The notes under the pieces: generated by a model
What the model saw: the letters and a program-made list of their open reading frames with translations, nothing else
Database searches by the model: none
What the model was told of the DNA's origin: nothing
Shown here: one piece after another, positions 11,651 to 22,180 of the stretch
Layout: each line of letters opens with the position of its first letter
Numbering within the stretch: the first letter of the stretch is position 1
Translations under genes and position numbers: made by a program
Assembly: GCA_031772625.1 (NCBI GenBank)
Contig: CM062805.1
Span: 515,076,102-515,140,101, forward strand
Direction: 5' to 3'
DNA length: 64,000 bases
Source: Pinus tabuliformis
Taxonomy: Eukaryota > Streptophyta > Pinopsida > Pinales > Pinaceae

Positions 11651-12304
11651 AATGGAAGATGGTGGGGTACGCACCAACAAAGTTTCAGAGACTGGCGCGA
11701 ATGCCAAAGGATGATGTGCTTACGATTTGGGAAGCCTCAGAGGAGGATGGAAGCCAGGCAGGATGGACGAAACATCCTACGTGCCCACCTTCCTAGATGG
11801 GTATAGGCATATGGTATGCAACCTGCATGAATGCACACCACTCTCGCGATAGGAGACGGGAACAACAAGCAAAATCAAGATGGGGGGCGAAATGAAGCCC
11901 CGCACGAGTGGTGCGCCCACCTAACTAGCCGTAGGAAGGATAGTCTTAGTGCTCCAAGTAGTTGAAAGGGAGCGCGGGACTATAAACAATTCTGCCTGGG
12001 GGCTGCGCGATATAAGAGATGTGCGTAGGAGTAGGACGTCACAAGGTTCGCGACCGTGCACGGAGGGCTGCGCTGCTGCGCAGGTTGGCAGGAAAGTGAC
12101 CGTTGGTGTCGCTATTCATGATAGGATGTTCGATTTGAGGCCAAATGGAGCGGGCGGTGAGCATTTAAGGCGAGAGTTATGGGAAAGATTTGGGAAAATC
12201 TACCACCAAGAAAGCATTAATGGCCCGAAATTGGGGGGAATGGTCGAATTCGAATTTGGAAGGCGCTATAAAACTCACAGGGCTAGCTAGCGAACAACAC
12301 TTGG
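11651..12304 (+). other. Spacer between protease and unknown ORF
   Basis: No domain is recognised. The first 150 bp still read YAPTKFQRLARMPKDDVLTI with later stops, so it probably belonged to the protease reading frame. The sequence near 11880-11940 is G-rich (GGGGGGCGAAATGAAGCCCC). Confidence 0.4.
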
Positions 12305-14363
12305 TCATTTGAGAATTGAGCGCTTGAGCAGAGCACAGAGTGTTGAGAGCCAAGCGATAATTGAGCCCCTAAGTTCGCAAGAGACAGAATACAACCCAGA
12401 GAGGATGATGACCACTAAGGATGGGTTAGGAATTGAGGAGGTAACCGCCAGCGAGGCCGCGCAGACCCACATGGTGGAGGATGTTCCAAAAGGTGCCAGG
12501 GTGGTAACAAAAATCCCCAAATCATTGTGAACCCTGAGGCCCAAGAAGGATAAACAAGCAATGGGGCCAGTACGCATGTCCCCAAGGAATCTGCAACACA
12601 AATTATCCATGGAAGAGAAGGGGAAGGCAGTTACGATTGAAACAGATGAGGAGGAGGAAGATTTGCAGGCCCTAATTATCGCCGCAGAAGAAGAAGAAGA
12701 CGTGGAGGAGGACATCCAACCGTTGCGCTCTGCAACAAAACTATCGGCATATCTCCCTCTGTGGAAAGGGAAAACCAAGGTACTGAAGAACCTGGATGAG
12801 ACGAAAAGCTCGCTCCAGACCCCGCTCCTCCCCGACGACATTATATTTGAGGGTGCACACCTAGGCCACGTGCCAACCATGAAATTTGAAGACTAGGACC
12901 TCGCGGACAGTGAGAAGTTTCCGCACTTAGAGACAACCAACTTGATGAAGCAAGAATACAGAGGGGGCAGTGATGGTGTTAGAGCCACGAAAATGGTTGC
13001 GTGGTGTGGAAAAGGCCGGGTTGCTGCACTTGTTATGGATACCGCATTTCCACCGCGCGCCCATCACCATTTTCGTCATCAGGCAGCTATTGTGCCTGGT
13101 GCATGATGGGTATCTATGGCTGGAGGAGCCTATTCCCATCATGGGAAACCTCATTCACCAAATTTCTCGGCTTCCCTGTAAAGGAACGAACCCCGTGATG
13201 ATAACCGAAAAAAGCAGCGATCTGGCCCTCGCAGAGGCCATGAAGGCAAAGTATAAGCTAGAGAAAAAGAAGAGGGGCTACGTCATCTCTAGCATCAAGG
13301 ATAAGGGGGTGCACGTAGCCACCCAACTCATGGCCAAAAAAGTAATGAGAAAATGTCGTGCTAATGAGGTACCAGTGCTGGTGGTCGTGCTGGCCGAGCA
13401 GTGCGTGGAGGGGGTTCAGTTCAACTAGGCCAAATTCCTCTGCGAAGAATTTTTGATAAACTGTCGCGAAGCCCAGGAGCAGGGTAAGACCTTCCACTAC
13501 GTGTGGTTGCTCTTATCCATATTGCTAGTAGTAGGAGAACTGCTAGAGGACAGTTAGTTCCCCCACATTGACAGAGAGTTACCAGAAGCCACGAAGTACG
13601 CTTCGCTCTGGGCCACCAAGGACACGAAACGGATTTGTGACATCAAAATTTTTTGGGTGCTCATGGAGGCGAGCATCCAGATGTGGATCAATAGGAGGCC
13701 GCGCCTATCACCTACGGTGTACAACGTCTGAAGAGTTTTGCAGAGTTTAAGGCAGATATGCACAACATATACATCAGGGCGCAGAAGGATCTGACGAAGC
13801 AGTGGACAAAGCTACCATTCATAGCCACTGACGACGCGATCTTTACAGTATTGGAGACATGGCCTCCCGAGTGGCGCGCCCCAGATTTGGTAGAACTGGA
13901 AAAAGCGGCAGCACAGAAAAAGAAGGATGATGCTAAGTTGTGTGTCACTCAGTTAGCAGAGAAACGGTGGAATGAAAAAGCAGCAGCTGAGGAAAAGGCA
14001 GTGCGGGAAGCCGCAGAAGCAGCAGCAACAACACAGGCAGCAGAGGCAGCAACAACACAGGCAGACGAGGGCCAAGCAACGTCCTTAGGACAAGGGGCAG
14101 AGGAACCAGATACAGCAGAAGGGAGCGCGGATCCGGGGACCGCGTCCACTCAGTTAAAATGGCCACGCATTGCAGAGAGATCGGGTCCAAGGAAGAAGGT
14201 CAAGGCCTCGAAGCTGGCCATTGACCCAATCACCTTAACTGAAGGAGATCTCTATGACATCAGCAAGATGGTCCACGATGTCACCAACGAAGCGCTCCAA
14301 GAGTTTATGACAGAGCACAAGAATGTGTTGGGGGCCCTCAGGGCGCAGCTGCAGGAGTTATAG
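12305..14363 (+). pseudogene. Unidentified retroelement ORF, first part
   Basis: Three frame-linked pieces (12309-12896 with one stop; 12970-13735 with three stops; 13758-14363) appear to be one ancestral protein of about 680 residues. There is an acidic N-terminal part (ETDEEEEDLQALI), then a hydrophobic, conserved-looking core (LEEPIPIMGNLIHQISRLPC, SIKDKGVHVATQLMAKKVMR, AEQCVEGVQFN), then an Ala/Glu/Gln-rich low-complexity segment near 13980-14110 and a basic RSGPRKKVKASK motif. No polymerase or integrase motif is present. I do not recognise the family. Its place inside the element between protease and 3' LTR suggests an accessory protein. Confidence 0.55.
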
Positions 14364-14383
14364 GTGCGGGCCCCTCAAGAAGG

Positions 14384-15424
14384 TACCCTGTCTACCCTAT
14401 AGAAATTCTGACTATAGATCACGTGATAATGCAATATACTAAAGCAAAATACTTGATCTACTTCTACAAACAAACTTGCGGAAGCTTAATTTATTTTGAG
14501 TAAGATCAATCGAAACACATATAACAGAGAAGAAGAAATCATACACATGAAACATAGAAGAATACTCAGGGGAAAGCCTCAGCTAAAAACCCTGCTATCT
14601 GTATTATCATACAAGTGGAAATATCTTAGGATTACACAAAGTTTTAGCTCACAAGCTATCCAGCTCTCAATACAATCCCTCACTGCTGCTCATAGACAGA
14701 ATAGACAACACATATGCCTTCCTTCAGTCCTCCAAGCCTCCTATTTCCTTGCGCAGTTTCTCATGGGTCCTCCAGCTGCAACCTGTGTGATTCTCACCTC
14801 ACACACAACACTGACCTCTGAACTAACTACGCAATCCTGAAGGAGATAATTCCTTCTGCATGGATGAGTTTCCTATATAAGAAAATTCCTCCAACTGATA
14901 GTACAATGTCTCTTCCTTTAATTTCAACTGTGTCTTTCTCTGAACTGACATGCATGAGTTATTTATGAGAGAATATTCAGTTATCTAGAAAACACTAGTT
15001 GCATGCATGCATGCATTAACTGACTCAACTCACAATTAGTTCCTCCAACTGTTTGGAACTAATTTAACTGGACTTAACTCAGTTAACTGAGCTAACTAAT
15101 TACAACTCAAATACAACTCATCTTTATCTTTTTAATTAAGGGATAAATGTTGCATGTCTTCACATAGAATTCATGTTTGATTTTCTCCAACTAATTAACT
15201 CAAGATGAATTAATTAATTATTTTTCAAACAACTGCTGGGACCAAATTCGAATTTTAATTTAGGGACTAGTTAAAATTGGAATCTATCCCGAAATGCTAT
15301 TTTTAGCATTTCTATTTTTTGTATTTCCAACAGAGTTGGAGTATATCCTGAAATGCTATTTATAGCAATGCTATTTTTAGCATTTCTATTTTTATCATTT
15401 CTTGTTGCCATTTTCAACATACCC
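14384..15424 (-). mobile_element. Solo LTR (14389-15419) with perfect 5-bp target duplication
   Basis: TACCC at 14384-14388 and again at 15420-15424 flanks a 1031-bp unit with TG...CA ends. No internal coding sequence remains, so it is a solo LTR. Minus orientation is favoured: read that way it starts TGTTGAAAATGG, has TATATAGG midway, and near its end contains GCTGAGGCTTTCCCCTGAG, like other copia U5 regions. It splits the unidentified ORF of the host gypsy element. Confidence 0.85.
15255..15410. repeat. Duplicated palindromic segment within the solo LTR
   Basis: AAATGCTATTTTTAGCATTT, a near-perfect hairpin, occurs with flanks around 15292-15316 and again around 15350-15383. Each copy is preceded by a similar TTGGARTMTATCCYGAAATG sequence. 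Confidence 0.65.
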
Positions 15425-16455
15425 ACATCACAGCAGGTACTTCAGCAGCAGAACAGATGTTGCGCGCGAGGATGCCTAACACTATAGTGTTGCCAGAGGG
15501 AGCGTTAGTAACCTCAGATGCGATGGACCGAATGACGGTTAGCAGGATGAAAGGCCTTGGCCTTAATCTAGTTGCCCTTCCCCGGGAAACACTCTATCAG
15601 CTACAGGATGGAATAACAGCAGAGCTGCGCACTAGGGAGAACCGCGTGATCCAAGTTCTTAGTGAACAGAAGATCAATATAGAGCAGCTCAGCTTATAGC
15701 GCGACGAGTTGGTGTCGCAGAACCAAAGGTTGGTGGAGACGGTAGATGACGCTTGCTGACGCATCCCGGAGTTGGCTATCGTGACAGATCTACCAATGGA
15801 AGTACGAATCCACAGTTTGGCTAGTGGAGTCCATGACGCAAGAGAAGAGACAACAAGGGTGTAGTTGGAGCTAAATCTCCAGATCATCGAGCTACGGTTG
15901 AAGGCGTAGCCTTCCACTCCCCCAGAAATCAAAGAACAGCGCGCTAGCGCTATTACAGCAGGGTTGGAAGAGATTGGAGGTGCAGTGCGCGACTATACCA
16001 ACATGTTGGAACAGGCACTTGAGGTCCTCACGACGTTACAGGAGGACCCCAACATCCAGCAGCTGGAGACAGAGGCACACGAACTCCAGCAGCAGTACGA
16101 CAGTATCAAAGGAACTGCGCAGACAGTAGTCCTCACTTAGCGGCTTGCGAGGATGCAGCAAGCCAAGGCATTAAAGGAGCAGGTGGACATGGCGTGCCAT
16201 AAGGAAGCAGTTCTCAAAGCGCGCGTCCAGCCATGGATTGACGAAGCCTTCACAATCACGACAAATATTGAAGGAAAGCTCGTGCATATTCAAGGGATGC
16301 ATGCACTAATGCAGTGCAGCATGCCAGAAACAAAGGGCTTAAAAGAGAGAATGCAACAGGTACAACAAGCAGCAGCCTAGTGCGTTGCAAACATCACGAC
16401 CGTTCGGGACCAGCTGGAGGGACTCCATGCCAAGATTGTCGCGCCGACCGAGTGA
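15421..16455 (+). pseudogene. Unidentified retroelement ORF, second part (coiled-coil-like)
   Basis: Continuation of the unknown ORF beyond the solo LTR. Pieces 15457-15699 and 16153-16380 plus intervening sequence in compatible frames read as a Gln/Glu/Leu-rich helical protein, for example LQEDPNIQQLETEAHELQQQ, KALKEQVDMACHKEAVLKAR and LKERMQQVQQAAA. About six stops interrupt it. It ends about 35 bp before the 3' LTR. The heptad-like spacing suggests a coiled coil; the function is unknown. Confidence 0.5.
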
Positions 16456-16490
16456 CTCGAGGGTGAGTCACGATGTTTGTGTTGGGGGCC

Positions 16491-17394
16491 TGTTGGGCAT
16501 GGAATCCCCCCCGGGCCCCCGCAACATGTTTTTGGGCTCAAAGCCCAAGTTTTGAATAATATTTTGTAAAAACTCCACGAATTGTGGGCGCGGAGCGCGA
16601 ATTGTATGTTAGAGTCATAGGGTTGTCTGCCCTAAGTTTTGAATGTAGTGTCAGCCTACCCATGGTCCGCGGACCATGGGATTGTATAGATAAAATGAGG
16701 CTCTAAGTTGTTAAGCAGTTAGGGAAGTGAAGAAAAGTATAATTAATAAACAGATGGAATAAAAAGGATAGCAAGCATAGAGCAAGAGTCTAGTGTCTTG
16801 GGTCGCAGTAGTAGGAAGAGGCTCTGTAGCTGAGTGTGCAAAGGCCTAGTAGAGTTCGCAGCTGAGTGCGCGGACCCCTACAGCTGAGTGCGTAGGGAGA
16901 AGTCAAGTCTGTAACCAAGGAAGAAGAAGAATAAAGAGAAGTTTATCTCAATTCTGTGTATCTGTTCCTGTGTTATTACATGTTTGATATCAATTGCACT
17001 TATACTATTTATTTACTGCGCGTTGTTGTATGAATGGTGAATATTGGTAAATATAAATGAAAGCATACAGATAAGCTAAGTTAATCAACTAATATCGGGT
17101 TACTAGTAAGGATTTGGGTAATAACACTATTCGGCCCCGAGTAGGGCTGCGCAAAGGCAGCATCACTGGCTACGAAGTACTGATAAGTGCGCGTAGCGAC
17201 GTGCGCGCAAGGTCGAACCGCGGACCACTAGAAAACATCAGACATCTCCAAGGTGCGGAAACTTGGTTCTAGCACCCTCCCATACTACTTCGAGTGAGAC
17301 CTCAGTCCGCGCTCCGCGAACTGTTACTGAAAGGGCCAGTAGTACCGGGATTTGTTTGGCTAAATCATCTCTGAACCTGGGTCAGGCCCCAACA
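16491..17394 (+). mobile_element. 3' LTR of the pol-less gypsy element
   Basis: It starts TGTTGGGCATGG after a short G-rich tract (GTTGGGGGCC) and ends GGCCCCAACA. It matches 7685-8589. The host copia gag resumes a few bases later. Confidence 0.9.
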
Positions 17395-17399
17395 AGCTA

Positions 17400-18290
17400 A
17401 CACTATGTCATATGGAAGACCACAATCTTAGTTTTTCTAGAGGAATATGATCTCGAGGCCTACGTCAAAAGTGTTGTAGCTATTATGGAGGAATATGAAT
17501 CTCGAGAGGACTATGTCAAAAGTATTGTAGCTATTATGGAGGAATATGATCTCGAGGCCTACGTCAAAAGTGTTGTAGTTGTTCCTGCTGACAACGATCA
17601 AAAGAAGAAGTACAAGGCCGAGTAGGGGAAGGCAAAGAGGCTCATTCTCGATGGAGTTCGAGATCATGTGGTCTCACACTTGCAGGGCAAGGATACAGCC
17701 CAAGAGATGTGGGAATCCTTGTCTTCTCTATATGAAGGCACTTCCGAACAACGAAAGATGTACTTAGAGCAGAAGTTGCAGCATACCTTGATGCATAATG
17801 GAGAAGGGATGAACCTCTATCTTCAACGTCTTCAGGACACTAGAGACCAGCTTGTTGCAGTGGGGTCCACTCCTCAGCCAACTGCGATGGTGAGGATAGC
17901 CCTGAATGGAGTCTCGGATGAATGGCAAGTTTTTGTCCAAAGCATATTGGGCAGAGAAAAACTACCTTCATGGGAGGAGATGTGGGCGACTCTTCAATAG
18001 GAGGAGTTAAGGAGGGACCTAGTGAAGGTCAACCTTAGTGGCAGCAGTGGGAGTGGCACAAAGACGAAGGAGGAGGAGGAGAACACAGCTCTAGCATCGA
18101 AGGGACAACAAAATCTGAAGCGAAAGAAGGACATTTCGAAGGTGAAATGTTTTAGTTGTGGCGAGTTGGGCCACTATGCATCCCAGTGTCCTTTGAAGAA
18201 AAATGATAAGGATGAGAAACATGATCATAAGGTTACAGCCGTGAATATATTGACAAGGAAGAGTATGCCATGAGTGCCCGCATCTCCAAG
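17400..18290 (+). pseudogene. Copia-type gag (UBN2-like) of the first array copy
   Basis: Downstream half of the gag split by the gypsy element. It shows the UBN2/retrotran_gag pattern: KRLILDGVRDHVVSHLQGKD, MWESLSSLYEGTSEQRKMYL, LQRLQDTRDQLVAVGSTPQP and ALNGVSDEWQVFVQSILGRE, then the zinc knuckle CFSCGELGHYASQC (about 18152-18193). Stops lie at 17623 and 17998. No protease, integrase or RT follows before the gap. Gag would package element RNA; pol must come from elsewhere. Confidence 0.8.
17440..17590 (+). repeat. Three in-frame tandem copies of a 48-51 bp unit in gag
   Basis: Units begin GAGGAATATGA at about 17440, 17488 and 17539 and encode EEYDLEAYVKSVVAIM, EEYESREDYVKSIVAIM and EEYDLEAYVKSVVVV. 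The gag of the copy at 32641-36709 has a single unit, DEHDLKAYVDSVVVV. Unit lengths of 48 and 51 keep the frame. Confidence 0.85.
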
Positions 18291-18359
18291 AAGGAGATGG
18301 GGCAATATTGAGCTGTAATCGGGAGAGGACTACACGTGGGCAGTATCTTTGAGGAGTCC

Positions 18360-18459
18360 NNNNNNNNNNNNNNNNNNNNNNNNNNNNNNNNNNNNNNNNN
18401 NNNNNNNNNNNNNNNNNNNNNNNNNNNNNNNNNNNNNNNNNNNNNNNNNNNNNNNNNNN
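18360..18459. other. Assembly gap (100 N)
   Basis: One hundred Ns. By comparison with the second array copy, the missing part should hold the end of the internal region, the polypurine tract and roughly the first 370 bp of an LTR, so the true gap is probably larger than 100 bp. Confidence 0.95.
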
Positions 18460-19125
18460 GTTGCTAAGCAAACTCGAATCAATGATTAGCAGCGAAGGGC
18501 AAGTGAGTACTGGGCAGAGAGGCAGAGACAGTGCCAAGAGACTAGCGCATAAGTAAAGCGAGAGGCAGCAACAAGTTTAGCCACGCAGAGCCAGAGGGAC
18601 TTTGCTCATCCTCGCAAAGACAGTAGGAATGACGCAAGGTCCCAGAGGCTGCGCAGTGCCTCAGAGGGCTGACGCAAAGGTTTGAGGCTGACGCAGGCAG
18701 CAGGAGGTTGATGCAGAGGCCAGAAGGGCCACTGCAGAGCTTCAGAGATGCAGGAGAGGGTTTTCGTGGGTAGTTTTTAGAATACCTATTTCCGAATAGA
18801 GAGTATTGCTGCAGTGTATTTTTCTCTATTGGGTGAGCTGGTTAGGCACCCAGTTGTACTCAAGGAATACTGCATAATATTAAACCCTCAAAATAGTTGC
18901 ACTGGTTTCTCGCATGATTTTTCCGGGACATTTTGTCCAAAAATAACGGTGTCACTTGTGTGTTTGTTTTCTTTCAGCTAATGATCTATAGATGTTGTGA
19001 CTGTATTGTGTTTATTTCGGTATTTCAATGTTTTAAATAACTTGTTCAGAATTTACAAGTAGAAGAAAATAAACCAACAGAATACAGAGTAATTTTCTAA
19101 CGGATAGACTTAGAAAAAATCAACA
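18460..19125 (+). mobile_element. Copia LTR, 5' part lost in the gap
   Basis: It aligns by eye with 21485-22180 (GTTGCTAAG...TTCTAACGGATAG...TCAACA). It ends at 19125 directly before TGGTATCAGAGGCAG. Confidence 0.9.
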
Positions 19126-19137
19126 TGGTATCAGAGG
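19126..19137 (+). other. Primer binding site, initiator tRNA-Met type
   Basis: TGGTATCAGAGG is a perfect match to the usual copia tRNA-iMet primer binding site, immediately after the LTR. Confidence 0.9.
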
Positions 19138-19756
19138 CAGGTTGCAGATCACAAGAAAGCTGAAGGCATCAGCTAAGCAGAGCATTTGCAGCAGAATAAG
19201 TTGTCTCGAGTGACAGAAGTTTATCTGTGCAGAAGCGACAGAGGAAGGGTTGTCGCAGAGGAACTGCGTCATCAGTCCAGGCCAGAGAGAGGCCAGCGCA
19301 GAGGCTGAGGAGGGCAAAGAGAGGCTCATGCAGAGACCAGGAGGGTTGACGCAGTGGCTGAGGGAGCTGTTTTTTCCAGTGTCGGGATTGCGCAGAGCCT
19401 AGAGGCTCATTCCTTTAGTTGTTGGGGCATAGGAAGTTGTGGGCAATTTGCGGGAGTGAAGCTGGTGGGGTACTACCATCAAAACAGTACCTAACAGGGC
19501 AAAACCAAGTTAGAAGGGAGTTGCTACCGAGGCAGATTTTTAGTCAACGTATCCGGATCAGTGTTGCGGGTGCACAGGCGATTGGAGAGGGGCGACTTGA
19601 TGATTGGCAGAAGGATTTCCAAGAGGGAAATCGGGACTCAGAGGGAGTCCAGCAGAGAACTTCCAGGCGAGAAGTAGAGAGACTCAGCAAGAGTCGAAAG
19701 GAGAACTTCCAGAGGGAAGTAGAGAGACTCGGAGGAGTCGACAGAAGAGCAGCGAG

Positions 19757-20600
19757 ATGGTCGTGAATGGACTGAGAGATCAAGACAAGCTGGACAGGGC
19801 ATCCAACTTTGTGGTCTGGAAGGCCAAGATCTTGTCCATTGTAGATAGACATCGCATCAAGGGCTTCGCCTTGAGAGTAATGGCTATCCATGACCCGGTA
19901 GCTAATGAGAAGTACGACGAGGCAATGGCCAAGGCAAAATGCATCATCCTTGATGGGGTCAAGGATCATGTGATCCAACATATTGCCGAGAAGGAGATGG
20001 CAAAGGAAATGTGGGACACCTTGAAGACGTTGTACCAGCATACTTCCATGCAGAGGAAGATGTTACTTGAGAATCAACTACGGTAATATCAGATGCAGAA
20101 GGGAGAGTAGATAGATCTCTTCCTCGGTCGGTTGAAGGAGATCCGGACCAACTGATTTCTATAGGGGCCATGCGAGATGAAGAGATGATGGTAAGGATCG
20201 CACTTAACGCAATCTCCGAGGAGTGGGAGACATTTGTCTAGAGCATACTGGGCAAGGCGGATCTTCCAGATTGGGAAAAATTGTAGGCGGCTCTTCGTCA
20301 AGTGGAGATCAGGGCAGTTGAGCAAGGCAGGAAGTAGCAGCAAAGGAGTCTATATCAAGAAGGAAGAGGAAGATGATGCAGCTCTAGCATCTGCGGGAAA
20401 GTAAGAGAGGAAGAAGAAGGGCCTCTCCAAGGTCAAGTGCTTCCACTGTGGGGAACTGGGTCATTATGCGAACCAGTGTACGAGGAAGAAGAACAAGGGA
20501 TAGCGTCTACATGCAGCGCCAACGAAGGCAGAGAAGGAAGTCGAGGAGGATGACGATTGTGCTATGAGTGCTCACGTGCCTCTAGAGAAGAGGTGGGGAG
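19757..20600 (+). pseudogene. Copia-type gag of the second array copy
   Basis: Starts near ATGGTCGTGAATGG (MVNGLRDQDKLDRASNFVVW in the shared reading) and reads through YDEAMAKAKCIILDGVKDHV and MWDTLKTLYQHTSMQRKMLL before stops at about 20084 and 20108. The zinc knuckle CFHCGELGHYANQC lies at about 20440-20481. The protein continues to MSAHVPLEKRWGDIELWSGG near 20625, the same C-terminal segment as in the first copy. No pol follows. Confidence 0.8.
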
Positions 20601-20639
20601 ACATCGAGCTGTGGTCAGGAGGACTATAGGTGATGAGGG

Positions 20640-21113
20640 GCAGGATCCTTGGAGTACCCAACCTCTTGGATTATACCTTGTTACGAGAAACCCAAAGAGA
20701 GAAGTAGCAGGACTGGCGAATGTCGGTAGAGACGGAAGCGGCAGAGAGAGCTTCAGTATCGGGAGTGTTTCTAGCCTGATAGGATGTCAGAAGTTGGGTG
20801 GATCAGTTACTTACTTCTCAATAACTGAGTTGCAGTGCAGTAGTAGTATGCAGTAGCACGATGCAGCATGATGAGAGGGGGTTGCAGTGCAGATGCAGTG
20901 CTGGGAGGATGGACCAGCAGCAGCACAAATGCAGAGGGAGCTGTCGTACGGATGCAGCAGTGGCAGTGGCAGGGCCATGGGCAACAGTACAGGATGCAGC
21001 AGTGCAGAGGATGTTGGGCGAGGAGGCCTAGCATCAGCACAGGTACCAGCGTCGATAATCGAAGTAATGCTAAGTGAGGAGTATTACTAGGCATAGTCCT
21101 CGCTAAGAGGGAG
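20640..21113 (+). mobile_element. Non-coding 3' internal region of the gag-only copia
   Basis: GCAGTG/CAGCA-rich sequence without a recognisable domain. It ends in the polypurine tract CTAAGAGGGAG (21103-21113). It matches 5620-6048 and 35030-35534 in composition and in several blocks, including GGGGTTGCAGTGCAGATGCA. Confidence 0.7.
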
Positions 21114-22180
21114 TGTTGATTTGGGGTAGCATTGGATGTGCTCTAGCCATGAAAATTGGTGGAGAGGCTAAAGCACATGAGATCTCCAAGACCCAGAAAT
21201 GGTTTGGACAGATTGTACCCGGTTTGGGAGATATTAAAATAATTAATATTTTTAATGGAGTTCCTAAGTCTAAACTTAGGAAAAATAAAATATTAATGGG
21301 TATTAATATAAAACTGGGTTAGAAGGTTCCAAAAGTCATGGATCAAGCCAAATCTAATCTTAGCCGTTGATTAGAGATGTAATCTCAGTCGTTGAAGGAC
21401 CAAGAAGAAAAGTATAAGAGGAGGCTTGAGGGTCAATTGGAGAACACACCAGAGTGATCAGTCATTCGTTTTGCTAGAGCGGGGTTGCTAAGAAAAGTCG
21501 AATTAGTGATCAGCAGTGAGGGGCAGTGAGTACTAGGCAGAAAGGCAGAGACAGTGCCAAGAGACCAGCACAGAAGCAGAGAGCAAGAGGCAGTAGCCAG
21601 TTCAGGCCACGCAGAGCCCAGCAGAGACAGCGCAGAGACCAGAGGGATTGCGTCATCCACGCAAAGAGCAGCTGGAGTGACGCAGAGGGTCCCAGCGGCT
21701 ACGCAGTGCCTTTGAGGGCTGACGCAGAGAGGTTTGAGGCTGATGCAGGGCAACAGGAGGCTGACGCAGATGCCAGAAGGGCCAGCACAGAGCTTCAAAG
21801 ACGCTAGAGAGGGTTTCGTGGGACAGGTTTTCTAAATACCTGTTTCCGAATAGAGAGGTATTGTTGCCATGTATTTTTCTCTGTCGGGTGAGCCGGTTAG
21901 GCACCCAGTTGTACTCAAGGAAATACTGCATAATAATAAACCCTCAGAATAGTTGTGCCGGTTTTCCCGCATTGGGGTTTTCAGGGACATTTTTCCAAAA
22001 ATAACGATGTCACTTATGTGTTTGTTTTCTTTTAGCTGGTGATCTGTAATGTTGTGACTGTATTGTGTTTATTTCGATATTTAAATGTTTTAAATAACTT
22101 GTTCAGAATTTACAAGTAGAAGAAATAAAACAGCAAAATACAGATTAATTTTCTAACGGATAGCCTTAGAAAATTCAACA
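21114..22180 (+). mobile_element. Copia LTR, 3' LTR of the second array copy
   Basis: It starts TGTTGATTTGGGG and ends AAATTCAACA, 1067 bp. A TATA-like TATAAGAGGAGG is at about 21413 and AATAAACCCTCAG at about 21940. Confidence 0.9.

Larger units (their letters stand above)
7685..17394 (+). mobile_element. Pol-less Ty3/gypsy-type LTR element, gag-protease plus unknown ORF, nested in copia gag
   Basis: Two LTRs of about 905 bp (7685-8589, 16491-17394) flank 7.9 kb of internal DNA. Target duplications are GGCTA (7680-7684) and AGCTA (17395-17399), four of five bases alike. A tRNA-Asp-type primer binding site follows the 5' LTR. Inside are gag with five zinc knuckles and an aspartic protease, but I find no YxDD box, RNase H or DDE integrase motif. 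A long, decayed, unidentified coding region fills 12.3-16.45 kb. This resembles published terminal-repeat retrotransposons that keep gag only, with an additional ORF. It would depend on pol from another element. Confidence 0.85.
18460..22180 (+). mobile_element. Gag-only copia-like element, second array copy
   Basis: A partial LTR (18460-19125) is followed by a primer binding site, a leader, gag with a zinc knuckle, a non-coding 3' internal part, a polypurine tract and a complete LTR (21114-22180). The internal region is about 2.0 kb and contains no protease, integrase, RT or RNase H signature. The 5' LTR start is in the gap, so its target duplication cannot be tested. Confidence 0.85.

Noticed and set aside
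12305-12880. Minus-strand ORF of 191 residues
   Set aside because: It lies opposite the retroelement reading frame and has no domain; the plus strand gives the coherent acidic protein.
13945-14190. Minus-strand ORFs of 81 and 66 residues rich in Leu, Pro and Ala
   Set aside because: They are shadows of the Ala/Glu/Gln-rich low-complexity part of the plus-strand retroelement ORF.
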